NCBI GenBank assembly: GCA_028641055.1
Contig: CM054061.1
Location: 54,106,081-54,170,080, forward strand
Length of the DNA stretch: 64,000 bases
Direction: 5' to 3'
Source: Alopecurus myosuroides
Taxonomy: Eukaryota; Streptophyta; Magnoliopsida; Poales; Poaceae
Made by a program: the position numbers and the translations under genes. This document shows, piece after piece, positions 47,656-59,928 of the stretch. A model generated the notes under the pieces. That model was not told the DNA's origin and searched no databases. It was given only the letters and a program-made list of their open reading frames with translations. How positions within the stretch are numbered: the stretch's first letter is position 1; each line of letters begins with the position of its first letter.

Positions 47656-48317
47656 CTACATTTCCCATCCCTATATGATTTCCATTGGTTCTTATTCACG
47701 GTAGATATCAGAGATGAAAAGTTTATCTTCATGGATTCACTTTTCGCAAAATACGATGCATTACACAAGAAAGTAGATGAAAAAAATGGTAGGACACAAC
47801 TGCAGTTTTTTGCAAGTTTTTTTTATCAATTGATTCATCGCATATTTCAGGGCTTGTATTCTATTTCATAAACTTCTACCCAACTCTTTTTGTAGATAAC
47901 TAGCTTCAAACTTATTTGGGATGAATGTGCTGGCAAGCAAATATATTGGACCAAGATTCAAATTGTTTATCCAAAAGTGCCACCATAAAATACGGGGTAA
48001 ATATATATGCTACTTGGAGTTTATGACAATTAATATTTTTTCTGATTTTGTTCACTGTTATTTCAACAAAAACACTACAACCTTTTCATCATTTTGACAA
48101 AACAGACTTGTTCATTTTTCTTATTCTGCAGTCCTGAAAAAAGTCAATTAATTGTTGTACCGTACCACAAAGGACAGACTGTGGCATATTCATTATGAAG
48201 AACATCCAACCCTTTTCACCTCGAAGCTCACTCATGGGCATGTATTCGTTCAAGGACATACCCAACATGCGCGCGCATATTGCAAATGCATTGATGTTTT
48301 GCAACTACAATTAGCTC

Positions 48318-49380
48318 GTAAACATGCAGAATTTGGTTAGAGAGTTTGATCCCACTTTAAGTTACTTATTATAACTGCAATTTCTACATTTTATTTTGTG
48401 CAATGTCTATAGGTAGCATAGATTCTTTGGTTATACAGACTGTAAATGGTTACTATTTACTTTTTATGTAGGTTCATGGCAGATATGCAAAACAAATGTA
48501 AAAAAAACTACATGATGGTTCGAAGATTTGAATTGATGTTCAAACTTGTTAGAATTCATTTCAGCCGAACCATGTAAAAAAGCTTCATGGGAAGAAAACG
48601 GGGGAAATGGGTGGAACCAAACAGGCTGTACACATGAACCAGAGCTTTTGTATACATATGAAGCATAGCTTTTTGTATGCTTGTACACATGAACCAAGCA
48701 GGTTGTAGAACAACCTTTTGCTTATTTTCTGTTTTGTTATTTTCTATTCCGTGATTATCAATCTACCCTACATGTTTAAAGATTTTGGATTCTTTTTTTT
48801 GTGTGCAACAAGATGGTTACATATCCTGTGGGATGACAAGTGATGAAAACCTACTACTCCCATTGTTACCATGTAGATTCTTTTTTTCTGTTTTTTTCCT
48901 ATTCTTTTACATGCTTCTTACTGAAAATTCATTTTTAGTTTAGAGCAGTAAACACATTTTGTCTACTCAATCAAGTTTTTTTTTAATTTCTAAACAATGT
49001 AACAACTCCTAGCACAACAGAAGCCAAAATATATAAATTGACATTTTTCTCAAGTACATATACTGGTCATTACAATAAGTTCAGAAACAACTATTGTCCT
49101 CTCCTTCTTTTTTATGTCAACACGTCTACGCGAGATACATTTCATACATGCATTTTTGGATACGTGTAAGTTCACTGCGCGTGCTACATCAAGAAAAGTG
49201 TAAGTTCTATAATTGTGCACAATCTTTTATGTGTACTGCCTTTTTTCAGCTCATATTCTGCCACTTGCTTGTCCTTGTCATGGATTTGTTTTTGCTGCGA
49301 CAAATGCGACAACCATGTCAACTATATAAAAAATTGAACAACCAGAACAATCATGAATGAACAAAACACAGATTAGTGAT
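48318..49380. other. Spacer between the two convergent MULE genes
   Basis: AT-rich, with no convincing coding segment. It contains two near-repeats of ACACATGAACCA (near 48630 and 48685). Both MULE transcripts would end in or near this stretch. Confidence 0.55.
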
Positions 49381-51391
49381 ATTTTAACTATCAACTAGAA
49401 ATTTTATATACCTTTCGATTTGTTTTTTCCCTTCTTTTTCTTTGGAAAAATGGAAGAATCAAGATGGACATTAGTACATGTATGGATATTTTGTTCATTT
49501 GACTGACAGTGACTGCAAGTAATTTCTTGCCTTCCAAACACTTGCTCAGCAAATGTCTTATATCTCCCATCAGACTTTCACTGGCTTAAAGTAGTTGGTC
49601 TACCTTTAGATTTGACAACCAAAGGATCTTGTAGTTCACCATAAGGATTTAGATCATTATTCTGATTCTGTTCTTCCATGCCCTGTTTAGTCGCCTCTGC
49701 TCGCACCTCCTCAGCAAGTGTCATCTCATCAAGCTTTTTAGCTATTTTTTCACCTCTTGAGTCACAAACATATATTTTTCATTGCTTTTAGAGCCATCAG
49801 ATGCGACATTTAGACATACTTTTGATAGCACATTGTACCTCCATTGGCTACAGTCTGATGTCAATTGCAAAGGGATATTGTATCTGATGTCTCTTATATC
49901 CTTTTTCTCTATTGGCATCCATCTAGGTATGAAGTATTTTTCTGGTATCTCAGCTATGTTGAGATGCACAAGAACCCTAAGGACATGCACGCATAGGATG
50001 CCATATTTGTTGAACTTAGCACAAATACATCCAAAGTCTTGTGTCTGTATGTCAACAAGAACTAGATATCGCCTTACCTTGAAATCTCTAGATGCAGCCA
50101 AGCTAGATTTGAACACTTTATATCTCCCATATCGAACAATCTCCTCCACGTGTAATTTCGAAGTGAACTTGAGCTGCTTTTGGAAACGATAGAATATCTT
50201 CCTGTTGTATTTCTTTCCAGTCTGAAATTTCATATCATTGCCACACCAATACGTAGGAGTTGTAGTCCTCGTGATAGAATCTTCATGCTTCTCATTCTCT
50301 TTAATGTTTTATCCTATCTTATCATATTCACAAAGGAAACTGCTCACACTATATGTGGATCCAACATTGTCCTTGAAAATTGCATTAGTTCCTTCGCTTC
50401 TAGACGTTGAGTGAATAAATGGAAAGAAGTCATTCTTGAAGAAAACAAGAACAAACTTGTGCATAAATTCCCACATGCTGTTCAAGTACTTCAGATTTTC
50501 TATTTTGTACTTATGAATCATAGCTACCCATGAAGATTCAAACTCTGCGATAGTCAATGAAAAGTGAATCGTGTCTTTGAATTCATTATGTAGATTGATT
50601 ATTTTTACAAAACTCCTTGCATGTTTCTCCTCTGCCTTTTTTACAACATGCAAAAGGCAATTTCTATGCACAGTGTTAGTGAAAACAGCCGGTATAGCAT
50701 TTCCCATTGACTTGTCCTGATTTGTTATAATAGTTCTTGGAGCTTTTCCACACATACAATGCAGGAATGTTTCAAATAGCCACTTGAATGTGTCAATGGT
50801 TTCATTCTATAGTATTGCACAACCAAAAAGGAAATTGTCTCCATGACCTGTGATACCAACAAATGGCGCGAAGGGCATGTTGTATCTGTTGGTCTTAAAA
50901 GTGGTATCAAAGCTAACACAATCTCCATACAACTCATACATCCTTTGAGAATTAGCATCACACCATAATATATTCTCAACTCCGTTTTGCTTGTCAACCT
51001 TGAAAGTGTAATAGAACCGGGGGGGTCCTCAGCTTGTTTCTTTTTGAAATACTCCAAAGCTTGCATCATATCATTGAGTCGACTTTCTTTCCTCATAGCA
51101 GTTCTTAGATTACTTACTAACTTCTTCGTGTATGGCACAACTTTCAATGAACCACCTATCAAATACGAAAGATTTGCCATGATTTTTCTAGTTGGGAGTA
51201 TAACAGAATTGAAAGTGTGGATGAACAATTTCTCCTCATTAGTCATGTGTTTGTGCGATCTTAAGAACCTAGACTCCTCAGGCGGACTCCACTGATGTTT
51301 GTGCTCCATTTGCAAACTAGTAACAACCCATTTGTCACCTTTTAGCATGACAATCATTTCGGCATCACAACCAGTAATTTCTATCTTGTTC
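49380..51391 (-). pseudogene. FAR1-type MULE transposase gene, C-terminal part
   Basis: Reading leftwards from the Copia insertion: the end of the FAR1 zinc-binding domain (EITGCDAEMIVMLKGDKWVV then EHKHQW), and the MULE transposase domain with VSFDTTFKTN, ITNQDKSMGNAI and RSEGTNAIFK, which supply the expected DDE residues. A SWIM zinc finger (CICAKFNKYGILCVH) near 50010-50050 and a Cys/His cluster (CSHCQSNEQNIHTC) near 49500 follow. Damage: a frameshift in the run of G near 51017, an in-frame TAG at 50807-50809, stops near 50309 and 49742, and others further left. FAR1/FHY3 transcription factors descend from such transposases; adjacency to the Ulp1-like gene favours a transposon gene here. 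Confidence 0.83.
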
Positions 51392-53051
51392 TGAAGGGAA
51401 TATGCCCGAGAGGCAATAATAAAGTGTTTATTATGTTATTCCTTGTTTATGATAGATGTTTATTTCTCATGCTAGAATTGTATTAACCGGAAACGTTGAT
51501 ACATGTGTGATTAATAAACAAACCAACGTTCCTAGTGAAGCCTCTCTTTTAACTAGCCCGTTGATTAAACAGATGATCAAGGTTTCCTGATCATGAACAT
51601 TGGATGTTGTTGATAACGGGGTCATGTCATTAGGAGAATGACATGATGAACTTAAACCCTAAACTAAGTATAACAATACGATCAAGTCATTTAGTTTTGT
51701 TGTTATGTCTTACATTCGGAGTAACATTATTCCTTAGACCATGAGATCATGTTAATCACTAATACCGAAAGAATACTTTGATGACATCAAACATCACACC
51801 GTAAAAGGGTGACTATAAAGGTGGCATTGGATTTTCGGAAAGTATTGGTTGAAGCTCATGGATCGAGAATGGGATTTGTCCATCCAATATGACGGATAGA
51901 TATACTCAGGGCCCTCTCGGTGATATCACATCAACACCGCTTGCAAGCAAGTGATTTGATCACTAGGATGTTATATCACGGGAACGAGAAAAGAGTACTT
52001 GTCGGATAACGAGATCGAACAAAGTATAGTGGATACCGATGATCGGATCTCGGACAAGTAATATATCGCGAGAAAAAAGGAAATCGTTACGACGTTGAAA
52101 GGTTCACACGATCACGAGAGTCATCGTTGAATATATAGGAGTCATCACGGTTTTCCAGACCCCGCTGTTGATTATTGATCGGAGAGGAGTCTCGATCATG
52201 TCTATAATATTCACGAACCGTAGGGAGACACACTTAAGGTTCGATGAAGCGTTTAGAGAGGATACGGAATACCGAAGAATATTTTGGGCAGCTCCGGAAT
52301 TGTTTCGGGGAAAATTGAAATAGTTCAAGGGGTTTTTCGTCGAACGGTTGTTAATAGAATTAACAAATGGTTCGAGGTGCTGCATGCAAATGTTTGTTAA
52401 TGGAATTAACAAATATAAATAAAGAAATAAAAATGTTTTATTTATTTATTAAAGAAAAACCTTTGGATTTTCCAAGTGGGAAATTAAGGGAATTTTGAGT
52501 GGGTTTGAGTGGAGCTTCCACTCACATGAAGAGAGGAAGGGGTGGGGGCACCCATGGCTGGCCGCACCCCCCCCCCCTTGGGCTGCCTCCCCCTCCCCTA
52601 TAAAAGGAGGGTGAGGGCTCTCTCTTCCAAACACACTTGCTCACACATTTTCCCTTCCATCCGCTGCTCCATTCCATGTTCTCCGGCTTGGCGAAGCCCT
52701 GACCGTGGGATTCTTCACCACCACCACGCCGTCGTGCTGCTGGAATTCCGGAGGGATCTTCTACTTCCGCAACCCGCTGGAACGAGGGAACGGAAGTCTT
52801 CATCGAGCTGAACGTGTGACCGATTACGGAGGCACCGCCGGATTGCGGTGCTCTTCTTCTCGCTCGGGATCGGCGTGAGAACGACTACGCCAACCACGAG
52901 ATCTTTTCTCGTACCACTTTGAGTCTTCGAGGGTATGTTATCTCAAGACTCTCTTTCTCCCCGTTGCCTTTCATCTCATAGATTAGATCTTGGCCATTTG
53001 GGTTTATCACGTGTAGGAAAATTTTTGTTTTCTATGCTACGTTCCCCTTCA
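51392..53051 (+). repeat. 5' LTR of element R
   Basis: 1,660 bp. TATA-like CTATAAAAGG at about 52598-52607. It contains a C-run of 11 at about 52567-52577. Confidence 0.95.
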
Positions 53052-53052
53052 G

Positions 53053-53064
53053 TGGTATCAGAGC
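53053..53064 (+). other. Primer-binding site of element R
   Basis: TGGTATCAGAGC, one base after the LTR. This is the classical plant Copia site complementary to initiator methionine tRNA. Confidence 0.93.
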
Positions 53065-54247
53065 CGGATCTATGCGTAGATGAATTGTACGGGTAGAACA
53101 CATAGGAGTATGTGGGCGTTGATGATCATGTTTTTGTCTCTTTGAGTATTTTATGATCTTAGTGGCATAGTAGGATGAAGCGGCTTGGACTAACTTTACA
53201 TGTCCACGTACATGAGACTTGTTCCACAACTGACATGCAACTTGAATTGCATAAGTGGCTTGCGGGTGTCGGTTTCTCCTACTATAGTTAAGATCTAATC
53301 TACAAAGGGATGTTCAAAAATATGTTTTATCAACGTTGTGGTTTTTTGTACGTAGATATGAACAGTTCTATCCTCGTAAGCCCAAAGCCACGTAAAATAT
53401 GTAAAAATAAATTAGAGGCGTCTAACTTGTTTTTGCAGGGCATGTGATGTGATATGGTCAATGTTACAAACGTTATGTATGAGATGATATCTTTTGTAAA
53501 TTATTGACATACCGGCTGGAGCCATATGGTTGTCTTATTCTATGGCCTGCGTGCTGTATGTCATATCCATGTGATATGTTGTAATGGACAATCAAGATGG
53601 AGGTGCCACGGACCTTGGTGCCACGCCGGTAGAATGATGGAGATCATACCATGATGCACAAGATGGAGATCAAGTGCAAGAAGGACCATATCATATCACA
53701 TTATCCATGCATGTGATGTTTATCCTTTTATGCATCTTATTTTGCTTAGATCGCGACGGTAGCATTATAAGATGATCCCTCTCACTTAATATCAAGATAA
53801 TAATGTGTTCTTCCTTAAGTATGCACCGTTAAGAAAGTTCGTCGTTTCGAGACACCACGTGATGATCGGGTGTGATAGACTCAACGTTCGCATACAACGG
53901 GTGTTTTCAAGCCTAGCATGTACAGACATGGCCTTGAAACACATGCAATACAATGGTTCTACTTGGCGAGCCTAGCATGTACAGACATGGCCTCGGAACA
54001 CGTAACCGAAAGGTAAAGCATGAGTCATATGAATGATATGATGAACATGTTGATGTTCGCCTTTGCAACTACACCGTCTCACGTGATGATCGGTTTCGGT
54101 GTAGTGAATTTGGTTCGTGTAATCACTAAAGACAACTAAGAGGGATGTTGTTTTTGAGTGGGAGTTCATGGGATAATTTTAGAATTAACTTGAACTTAAT
54201 TTATCATAAACATAGTCTAAATAGTCTTTGCAAATATGTTGTAGATC
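53065..54247 (+). other. Leader region of element R
   Basis: About 1.2 kb from the primer site to the gag ATG. No long ORF. It contains a repeated phrase AGCCTAGCATGTACAGACAT (near 53914 and 53970) and a repeated CACGTGATGATCGG (near 53857 and 54079). Confidence 0.65.
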
Positions 54248-57200
54248 ATGGCACCACCTACCTTCAATTTCAATATGTTCATGGAGAAAGAGAAATTAGC
54301 GAACAATGGAAGCAACTTTACCAACTGGGCACTTAACCTGAGGATTCTCCTCACCGCTTGCAAGAAGCTCTATGTGCTTGATGCACCTCTAGGTGACCAA
54401 CCCGCTGATGATGCTTCTGATGAGGATAAAAAATGTTTATCTGACTCAACAAGAAGACCATAGTATAGTTCACTGCGGCATCCTCTATGGATTAGAGCCA
54501 GAGCTGCGAAAACGTTTCGAGAACAGCACTGCTTATGCCACAATGGGAGAATTGAAAATGATTTTCGATACCCATGCCGCAGTTGAGAGTTATGACGCTT
54601 CAGAAAAGTTCTTTAGCTGCATGATGGAAGAGAACAGCTCCGTTAGTGAGCACGTACTCAAAATGTCTGCGTACGCTGATAAGCTCATAGCCTTGGGAGT
54701 ATCGATTCCCATTGAGCTAGGGATACATCGTGTTCTCCAATCTCTGCCACCTAGTTACAAGAACTTCGTGATGAACTATAATATGCAGAGCATGAAGAAG
54801 TCTCTTCCTGAGCTTCTCTCGATGCTTAAAACTGCTGAAGTGGAGATCAAGAAAGAACATCAAGTGTTGATGATCAATAAGACCACTAGTTTCAAGAAAG
54901 GCAAGAAAGGCAAGCCAAGGGTAAACTTCAAGAAGGGTGGCAAATCTGTTGCTACTGCTGAGAAGAAAACCAGGCATGGCCCTAAGTCTGAGACTGAGTG
55001 TTTCTATTGCAAGGGTACTGGCCACTGGAAGCGCAATTGCCCCAAGTATCTGGCAGATAAGAAGGCCGGCAAAGTGAACAAAGGTATATATGATATACTT
55101 GTTATTGATGTGTACCTTACTAGTACTCGCAGTAGCACCTGGGTATTTGATACTGGTTCGGTTGCTCACATATGTAACTCGAAACAGGAGCTGCAGAACA
55201 AGCGACCACTAGCAAAGGATGAGGTGACGATGCGCGTCGGCAATGGATCAAGAGTTGATGTGATCGCCGTCAGGACGCTACCTCTACGTCTACCATCGGG
55301 ATTAGTTATAAACCTCAATAAATGTTATTTGGTGCCCGCATTAAGCATGAATATCGTTTCTGGATCTTGCTTAATGCGGGACGGTTATTCCTTTAAGTCC
55401 GATAACAATGGTTGTTCGATTTATATGAATAATATCTTTTATGGTCATGCACCTGAGAAGAATGGTTTATTTCTTTTGAATCTTGATAATGTTGATACAC
55501 ATATTCATAATGTGAATGCCAAAAGAATTAAGTTAAATGATGATATTGCTACTTATTTGTGGCATTGCCGCTTAGGTCATATTGGTGTTAAACGCATGAA
55601 GAAGCTCCATTCTGATGGACTCTTAGAATCACTTGATTATGAATCATTTGAAACATGTGAACCATGCCTTATGGGCAAGATGACTAGAACCCCGTTTTCT
55701 GGATCTATGGAACGGGCGACAGACTTACTGGAAATCATACATACTGATGTATGTGGACCAATGAGTGTATCGGCGCGCGGTGGATATCGTTATTTTGTCA
55801 CTTTCACAGATGATTTGAGTAGATATGGGTATATTTACTTAATGAAACACAAATCTGAAACGTTTGAAAAGTTCAAAGAATTTCAGTGTGAAGTTGAAAA
55901 TCATCGCAACAGAAAGATTAAATTTCTACGATCTGATCGTGGAGGTGAATATCTAAGTTACGAGTTTGGCATGCATATGAAACAATGTGGAATAGTTTCA
56001 CAACTCACACCTGCCGGAACACCACAGCGAAATGGTGTTTCCGAACGTCGTAATCGTACTTTATTAGATATGGTCCGGTCTATGATGTCTCTTACAGATT
56101 TGCCACTATCGTTTTGGGGTTATGCACTAGAGACCGCTGCATTCACTTTAAATAGGGCACCATCTAAATCCGTTGAAACGACACCGTATGAATTATGGTT
56201 TGGAAACAAACCTAAGCTGTCATTTCTAAAAGTTTGGGGATGCGATGTTTATGTGAAGAAGCTTCAACCTGATAAACTCGAACCCAAAGCGGAAAAAATG
56301 CGTCTTCATAGGATACCCTAAAGAAACAATAGGGTACACCTTCTATCACAGATCCGAAGGCAAGATTTTTGTTGCCAAGAATGGATCCTTTTTGGAGAAG
56401 GAGTTTCTCTCGAAAGGTGTGAATAGTAGGAAGGTAGAACTCGACGAGGTTGTTGAACCTTCTCTTCTTGGAATGGCGAGTAGCGCAGCGCCGGAAGTTG
56501 TTCCGGAGCCGACCCCGTCAGATGAAGAGAGAGTTAATGATCAAGATCATGAAACTCCAATAGAGGAAACTACCGCACCTCGCAGGTCAACTAGGGAGCG
56601 TGCAGCTCCTGAACTATACGGAGATCCCATATTAAACTTCATGGTAGATGGAGGTGATGACCCTGCGACATATGAGGAAGCGATGATGAGCCCAGATTCC
56701 AACAAATGGCTTTAAGCCATGAAATCCGAAATAGGATCCATGTACGAAAACCAAGTTTGGACTTTGGTGGATTTACCCAATGACCGCAAGGCCGTTGAGA
56801 ACAAATGGATCTTTAAAAAGAAAACTGATGCTGATGGTAATGTGACCGTCTATAAAGCTCGACTTGTCGCAAAAGGTTTCCGACAAATTCAAGGAGTTGA
56901 CTATGATGAGACTTTCTCACCAGTAGCGATGCTTAAGTCAGTTAGGATTATGTTAGCAGTTGCTGCATTTTTCGATTATGAAATATGGCAGATGGATGTC
57001 AAAACGGCGTTCCTTAATGGTGACATTGAGGAAGAGTTGTATATGATGCAACCCAAAGGTTTTGTTGATCCTAAGGATGCTGACAAGGTGTGTAAGCTTC
57101 AACGTTCCATTTATGGACTGAAGCAAGCATCCCGAAGTTGGAACCTCCGTTTTGATAAGGTGATCAAAGGTTTTGGATTTGTCCAAACATACGGAGAAGC

Positions 57201-58228
57201 TTGTATTTACAAGAAAGTGAGTGGGAGCTCTGTAGCATTTCTGGTACTATATGTGGATGACATATTGTTGATTGGAAATGATATAGAACTTTTAGAAAGC
57301 GTAAAAGGTTATTTGAACAATAGTTTTTCGATGAAAGACCTCGGTGAAGCAGCTTATATATTGGGCATCAAAATCTACAGGGATAGATCAAGACGCTTAA
57401 TTGGACTTTCGCAAAGTACATACCTTGACAAGATTTTGAAGAAGTTCAAAATGGAAGATAGTAGGAAAGGGTTCCTACCTATGTTGCAAGGCAAGACGTT
57501 GAGTAAGACTCAATGTCCAGCTACAGCAGAAGATAGAGAAAAGATGGATAAGACTCCCTATGCTTCAGCCATAGGTTCTATCATGTATGCTATGTACAAG
57601 ACCGGATGTGGCACATGCTATTAGTTTGACTAGTAGGTACCAATCCAATCCAGGTTTGGAACACTGGACTGCGGTCAAGAATATCCTAAAGTACTTAAGA
57701 AGAACTAAGGACATGTTTCTCGTATATGGCGGTGAAGAAGAGCTCGTCGCAAGATGTTACGTCGATGCTAGCTTCGACACTGATCCGGATGACTCTAAGT
57801 CTCAGTCCGGGTACGTATTTATTATGAATGGAGGAGCTGTAAGCTGGAGGAGTTCCAAGCAATCCGTGGTGGCGGGATCATCAACAGAAACGGAATATGT
57901 TGCTGCCTCGGAGGCAACACAGGAAGCAGTTTGGATGAAGGAGTTCATATCTGAACTAGGCGTGGTTCCAAGTGCGTTGGATCCAATGGTTGTCTATTGT
58001 GACAACAATGGTGCCATAGCCAATGCTAAGGAACCAAGGTCTCACAAGAATTCCAAGCATATCAAGCGTCGTTTTCACTCCATCCGTGAGCATGTCGCAG
58101 ATGGGGATGTGAAGATTTGCAAAGTACATACGGATCTGAATGTGGCAGATCCATTGACTAAAACTCTCTCAAGGACAAAACATGATCAACACCAGAACTC
58201 CATGGGTGTTAGATTCATCACTATGTAA
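54248..58228 (+). pseudogene. gag-pol polyprotein of element R, four lesions
   Basis: It starts MAPPTFNFNMFMEKEKLANN. Gag is followed by a CCHC knuckle (CFYCKGTGHWKRNCP), protease (WVFDTGSVAHIC), GAG-pre-integrase (WHCRLGHIGVKRM), integrase (IHTDVCGPM, SDRGGEY, NGVSERRNRT), RT (YKARLVAKGF, LYVDDILLIGND) and RNase H (SWRSSKQSVVAGSSTETEY), ending at 58228. The frame changes at the A-run 54428-54433, at the A-run 56293-56298 and near 57595, and a TAA interrupts it at 56713-56715. At each A-run the downstream frame fits one surplus A. The third shift coincides with a TATGCTATG stretch, suggesting loss of part of a short direct repeat. Coding content outside these points looks intact. Confidence 0.93.
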
Positions 58229-58250
58229 TATAGATTATTGCCCCTAGTGC

Positions 58251-58260
58251 AAGTGGGAGA
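58251..58260 (+). other. Polypurine tract of element R
   Basis: AAGTGGGAGA, one base before the 3' LTR, the expected place for the plus-strand primer. Confidence 0.85.
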
Positions 58261-58261
58261 C

Positions 58262-59923
58262 TGAAGGGAATATGCCCGAGAGGCAATAATAAAGTGTTTA
58301 TTATGTTATTCCTTGTTTATGATAGATGTTTATTTCTCATGCTAGAATTGTATTAACCGGAAACGTTGATACATGTGTGATTAATAAACAAACCAACGTT
58401 CCTAGTGAAGCCTCTCTTTTAACTAGCCCGTTGATTAAACAGATGATCAAGGTTTCCTGATCATGAACATTGGATGTTGTTGATAACGGGGTCATGTCAT
58501 TAGGAGAATGACATGATGAACTTAAACCCTAAACTAAGTATAACAATACGATCAAGTCATTTAGTTTTGTTGTTATGTCTTACATTCGGAGTAACATTAT
58601 TCCTTAGACCATGAGATCATGTTAATCACTAATACCGAAAGAATACTTTGATGACATCAAACATCACACCGTAAAAGGGTGACTATAAAGGTGGCATTGG
58701 ATTTTCGGAAAGTATTGGTTGAAGCTCATGGATCGAGAATGGGATTTGTCCATCCAATATGACGGATAGATATACTCAGGGCCCTCTCGGTGATATCACA
58801 TCAACACCGCTTGCAAGCAAGTGATTTGATCACTAGGATGTTATATCACGGGAACGAGAAAAGAGTACTTGTCGGATAACGAGATCGAACAAAGTATAGT
58901 GGATACCGATGATCGGATCTCGGACAAGTAATATATCGCGAGAAAAAAGGAAATCGTTACGACGTTGAAAGGTTCACACGATCACGAGAGTCATCGTTGA
59001 ATATATAGGAGTCATCACGGTTTTCCAGACCCCGCTGTTGATTATTGATCGGAGAGGAGTCTCGATCATGTCTATAATATTCACGAACCGTAGGGAGACA
59101 CACTTAAGGTTCGATGAAGCGTTTAGAGAGGATACGGAATACCGAAGAATATTTTGGGCAGCTCCGGAATTGTTTCGGGGAAAATTGAAATAGTTCAAGG
59201 GGTTTTTCGTCGAACGGTTGTTAATAGAATTAACAAATGGTTCGAGGTGCTGCATGCAAATGTTTGTTAATGGAATTAACAAATATAAATAAAGAAATAA
59301 AAATGTTTTATTTATTTATTAAAGAAAAACCTTTGGATTTTCCAAGTGGGAAATTAAGGGAATTTTGAGTGGGTTTGAGTGGAGCTTCCACTCACATGAA
59401 GAGAGGAAGGGGTGGGGGCACCCATGGCTGGCCGCACCCCCCCCCCCCCTTGGGCTGCCTCCCCCTCCCCTATAAAAGGAGGGTGAGGGCTCTCTCTTCC
59501 AAACACACTTGCTCACACATTTTCCCATCCATCCGCTGCTCCATTCCATGGTCTCCGGCTTGGCGAAGCCCTGACCGTGGGATTCTTCACCACCACCACG
59601 CCGTCGTGCTGCTGGAATTCCGGAGGGATCTTCTACTTCCGCAACCCGCTGGAACGAGGGAACGGAAGTCTTCATCGAGCTGAACGTGTGACCGATTACG
59701 GAGGCACCGCCGGATTGCGGTGCTCTTCTTCTCGCTCGGGATCGGCGTGAGAACGACTACGCCAACCACGAGATCTTTTCTCGTACCACTTTGAGTCTTC
59801 GAGGGTATGTTATCTCAAGACTCTCTTTCTCCCCGTTGCCTTTCATCTCATAGATTAGATCTTGGCCATTTGGGTTTATCGCGTGTAGGAAAATTTTTGT
59901 TTTCTATGCTACGTTCCCCTTCA
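58262..59923 (+). repeat. 3' LTR of element R
   Basis: 1,662 bp; TATA-like TATAAAAG at 59471-59478. The C-run is 13 long, two more than in the 5' LTR. Confidence 0.95.
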
Positions 59924-59928
59924 TGTTC
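59924..59928. repeat. Target-site duplication TGTTC of element R, right copy
   Basis: Matches 51387-51391 exactly. Joining the two sides through one copy restores the FAR1-type domain reading. Confidence 0.95.

Larger units (their letters stand above)
41155..48317 (+). pseudogene. Ulp1-like (C48) cysteine protease gene of the MULE, decayed
   Basis: The gene begins mid-exon at the junction. Recognisable exons include about 41155-41281, 41408-41548 (VWYLDFLDFGKVQINPAMP), 41677-41796, one starting at 41915, and several to 47.5 kb. The catalytic end follows: 47656-47788 has FHWFLFTVDIRDEKFIFMDS with the catalytic His (47683-47685) and Asp (47734-47736). About 47896-47990 gives KLIWDECAG and QIVYPKVPP. 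About 48174-48317 gives TDCGIFIMKN with the catalytic Cys at 48180-48182 and a natural-looking stop. The upstream part resembles plant mobile-domain proteins. Damage includes an in-frame TGA at 41243-41245, stops near 47206 and 47508, and a frame change before 47900. Ulp1 enzymes cleave SUMO-like modifiers; what transposon-borne copies do is unsettled. Confidence 0.75.
51392..59923 (+). mobile_element. Element R: full-length Copia retrotransposon
   Basis: LTRs 51392-53051 and 58262-59923, both TGAAGGGAATATGCCC...CCCCTTCA, with target duplication TGTTC (51387-51391 and 59924-59928). By eye the LTRs differ at three substitutions and by two bases in a C-run. Primer site, gag, protease, integrase, RT and RNase H occur in Copia order, and a purine-rich tract precedes the 3' LTR. 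Insertion is inside the FAR1-type gene, within the zinc-binding domain. Confidence 0.95.

Noticed and set aside
49742..51357. Functional host FAR1-family transcription factor gene
   Set aside because: In-frame stops, frameshifts, a Copia insertion and the adjacent Ulp1-like gene favour a dead MULE transposase.
52522..52803. Open frames at the end of the Copia LTR, repeated at 59319-59675
   Set aside because: They lie in the LTR, appear in both copies by identity, cross a variable C-run and have no domain.
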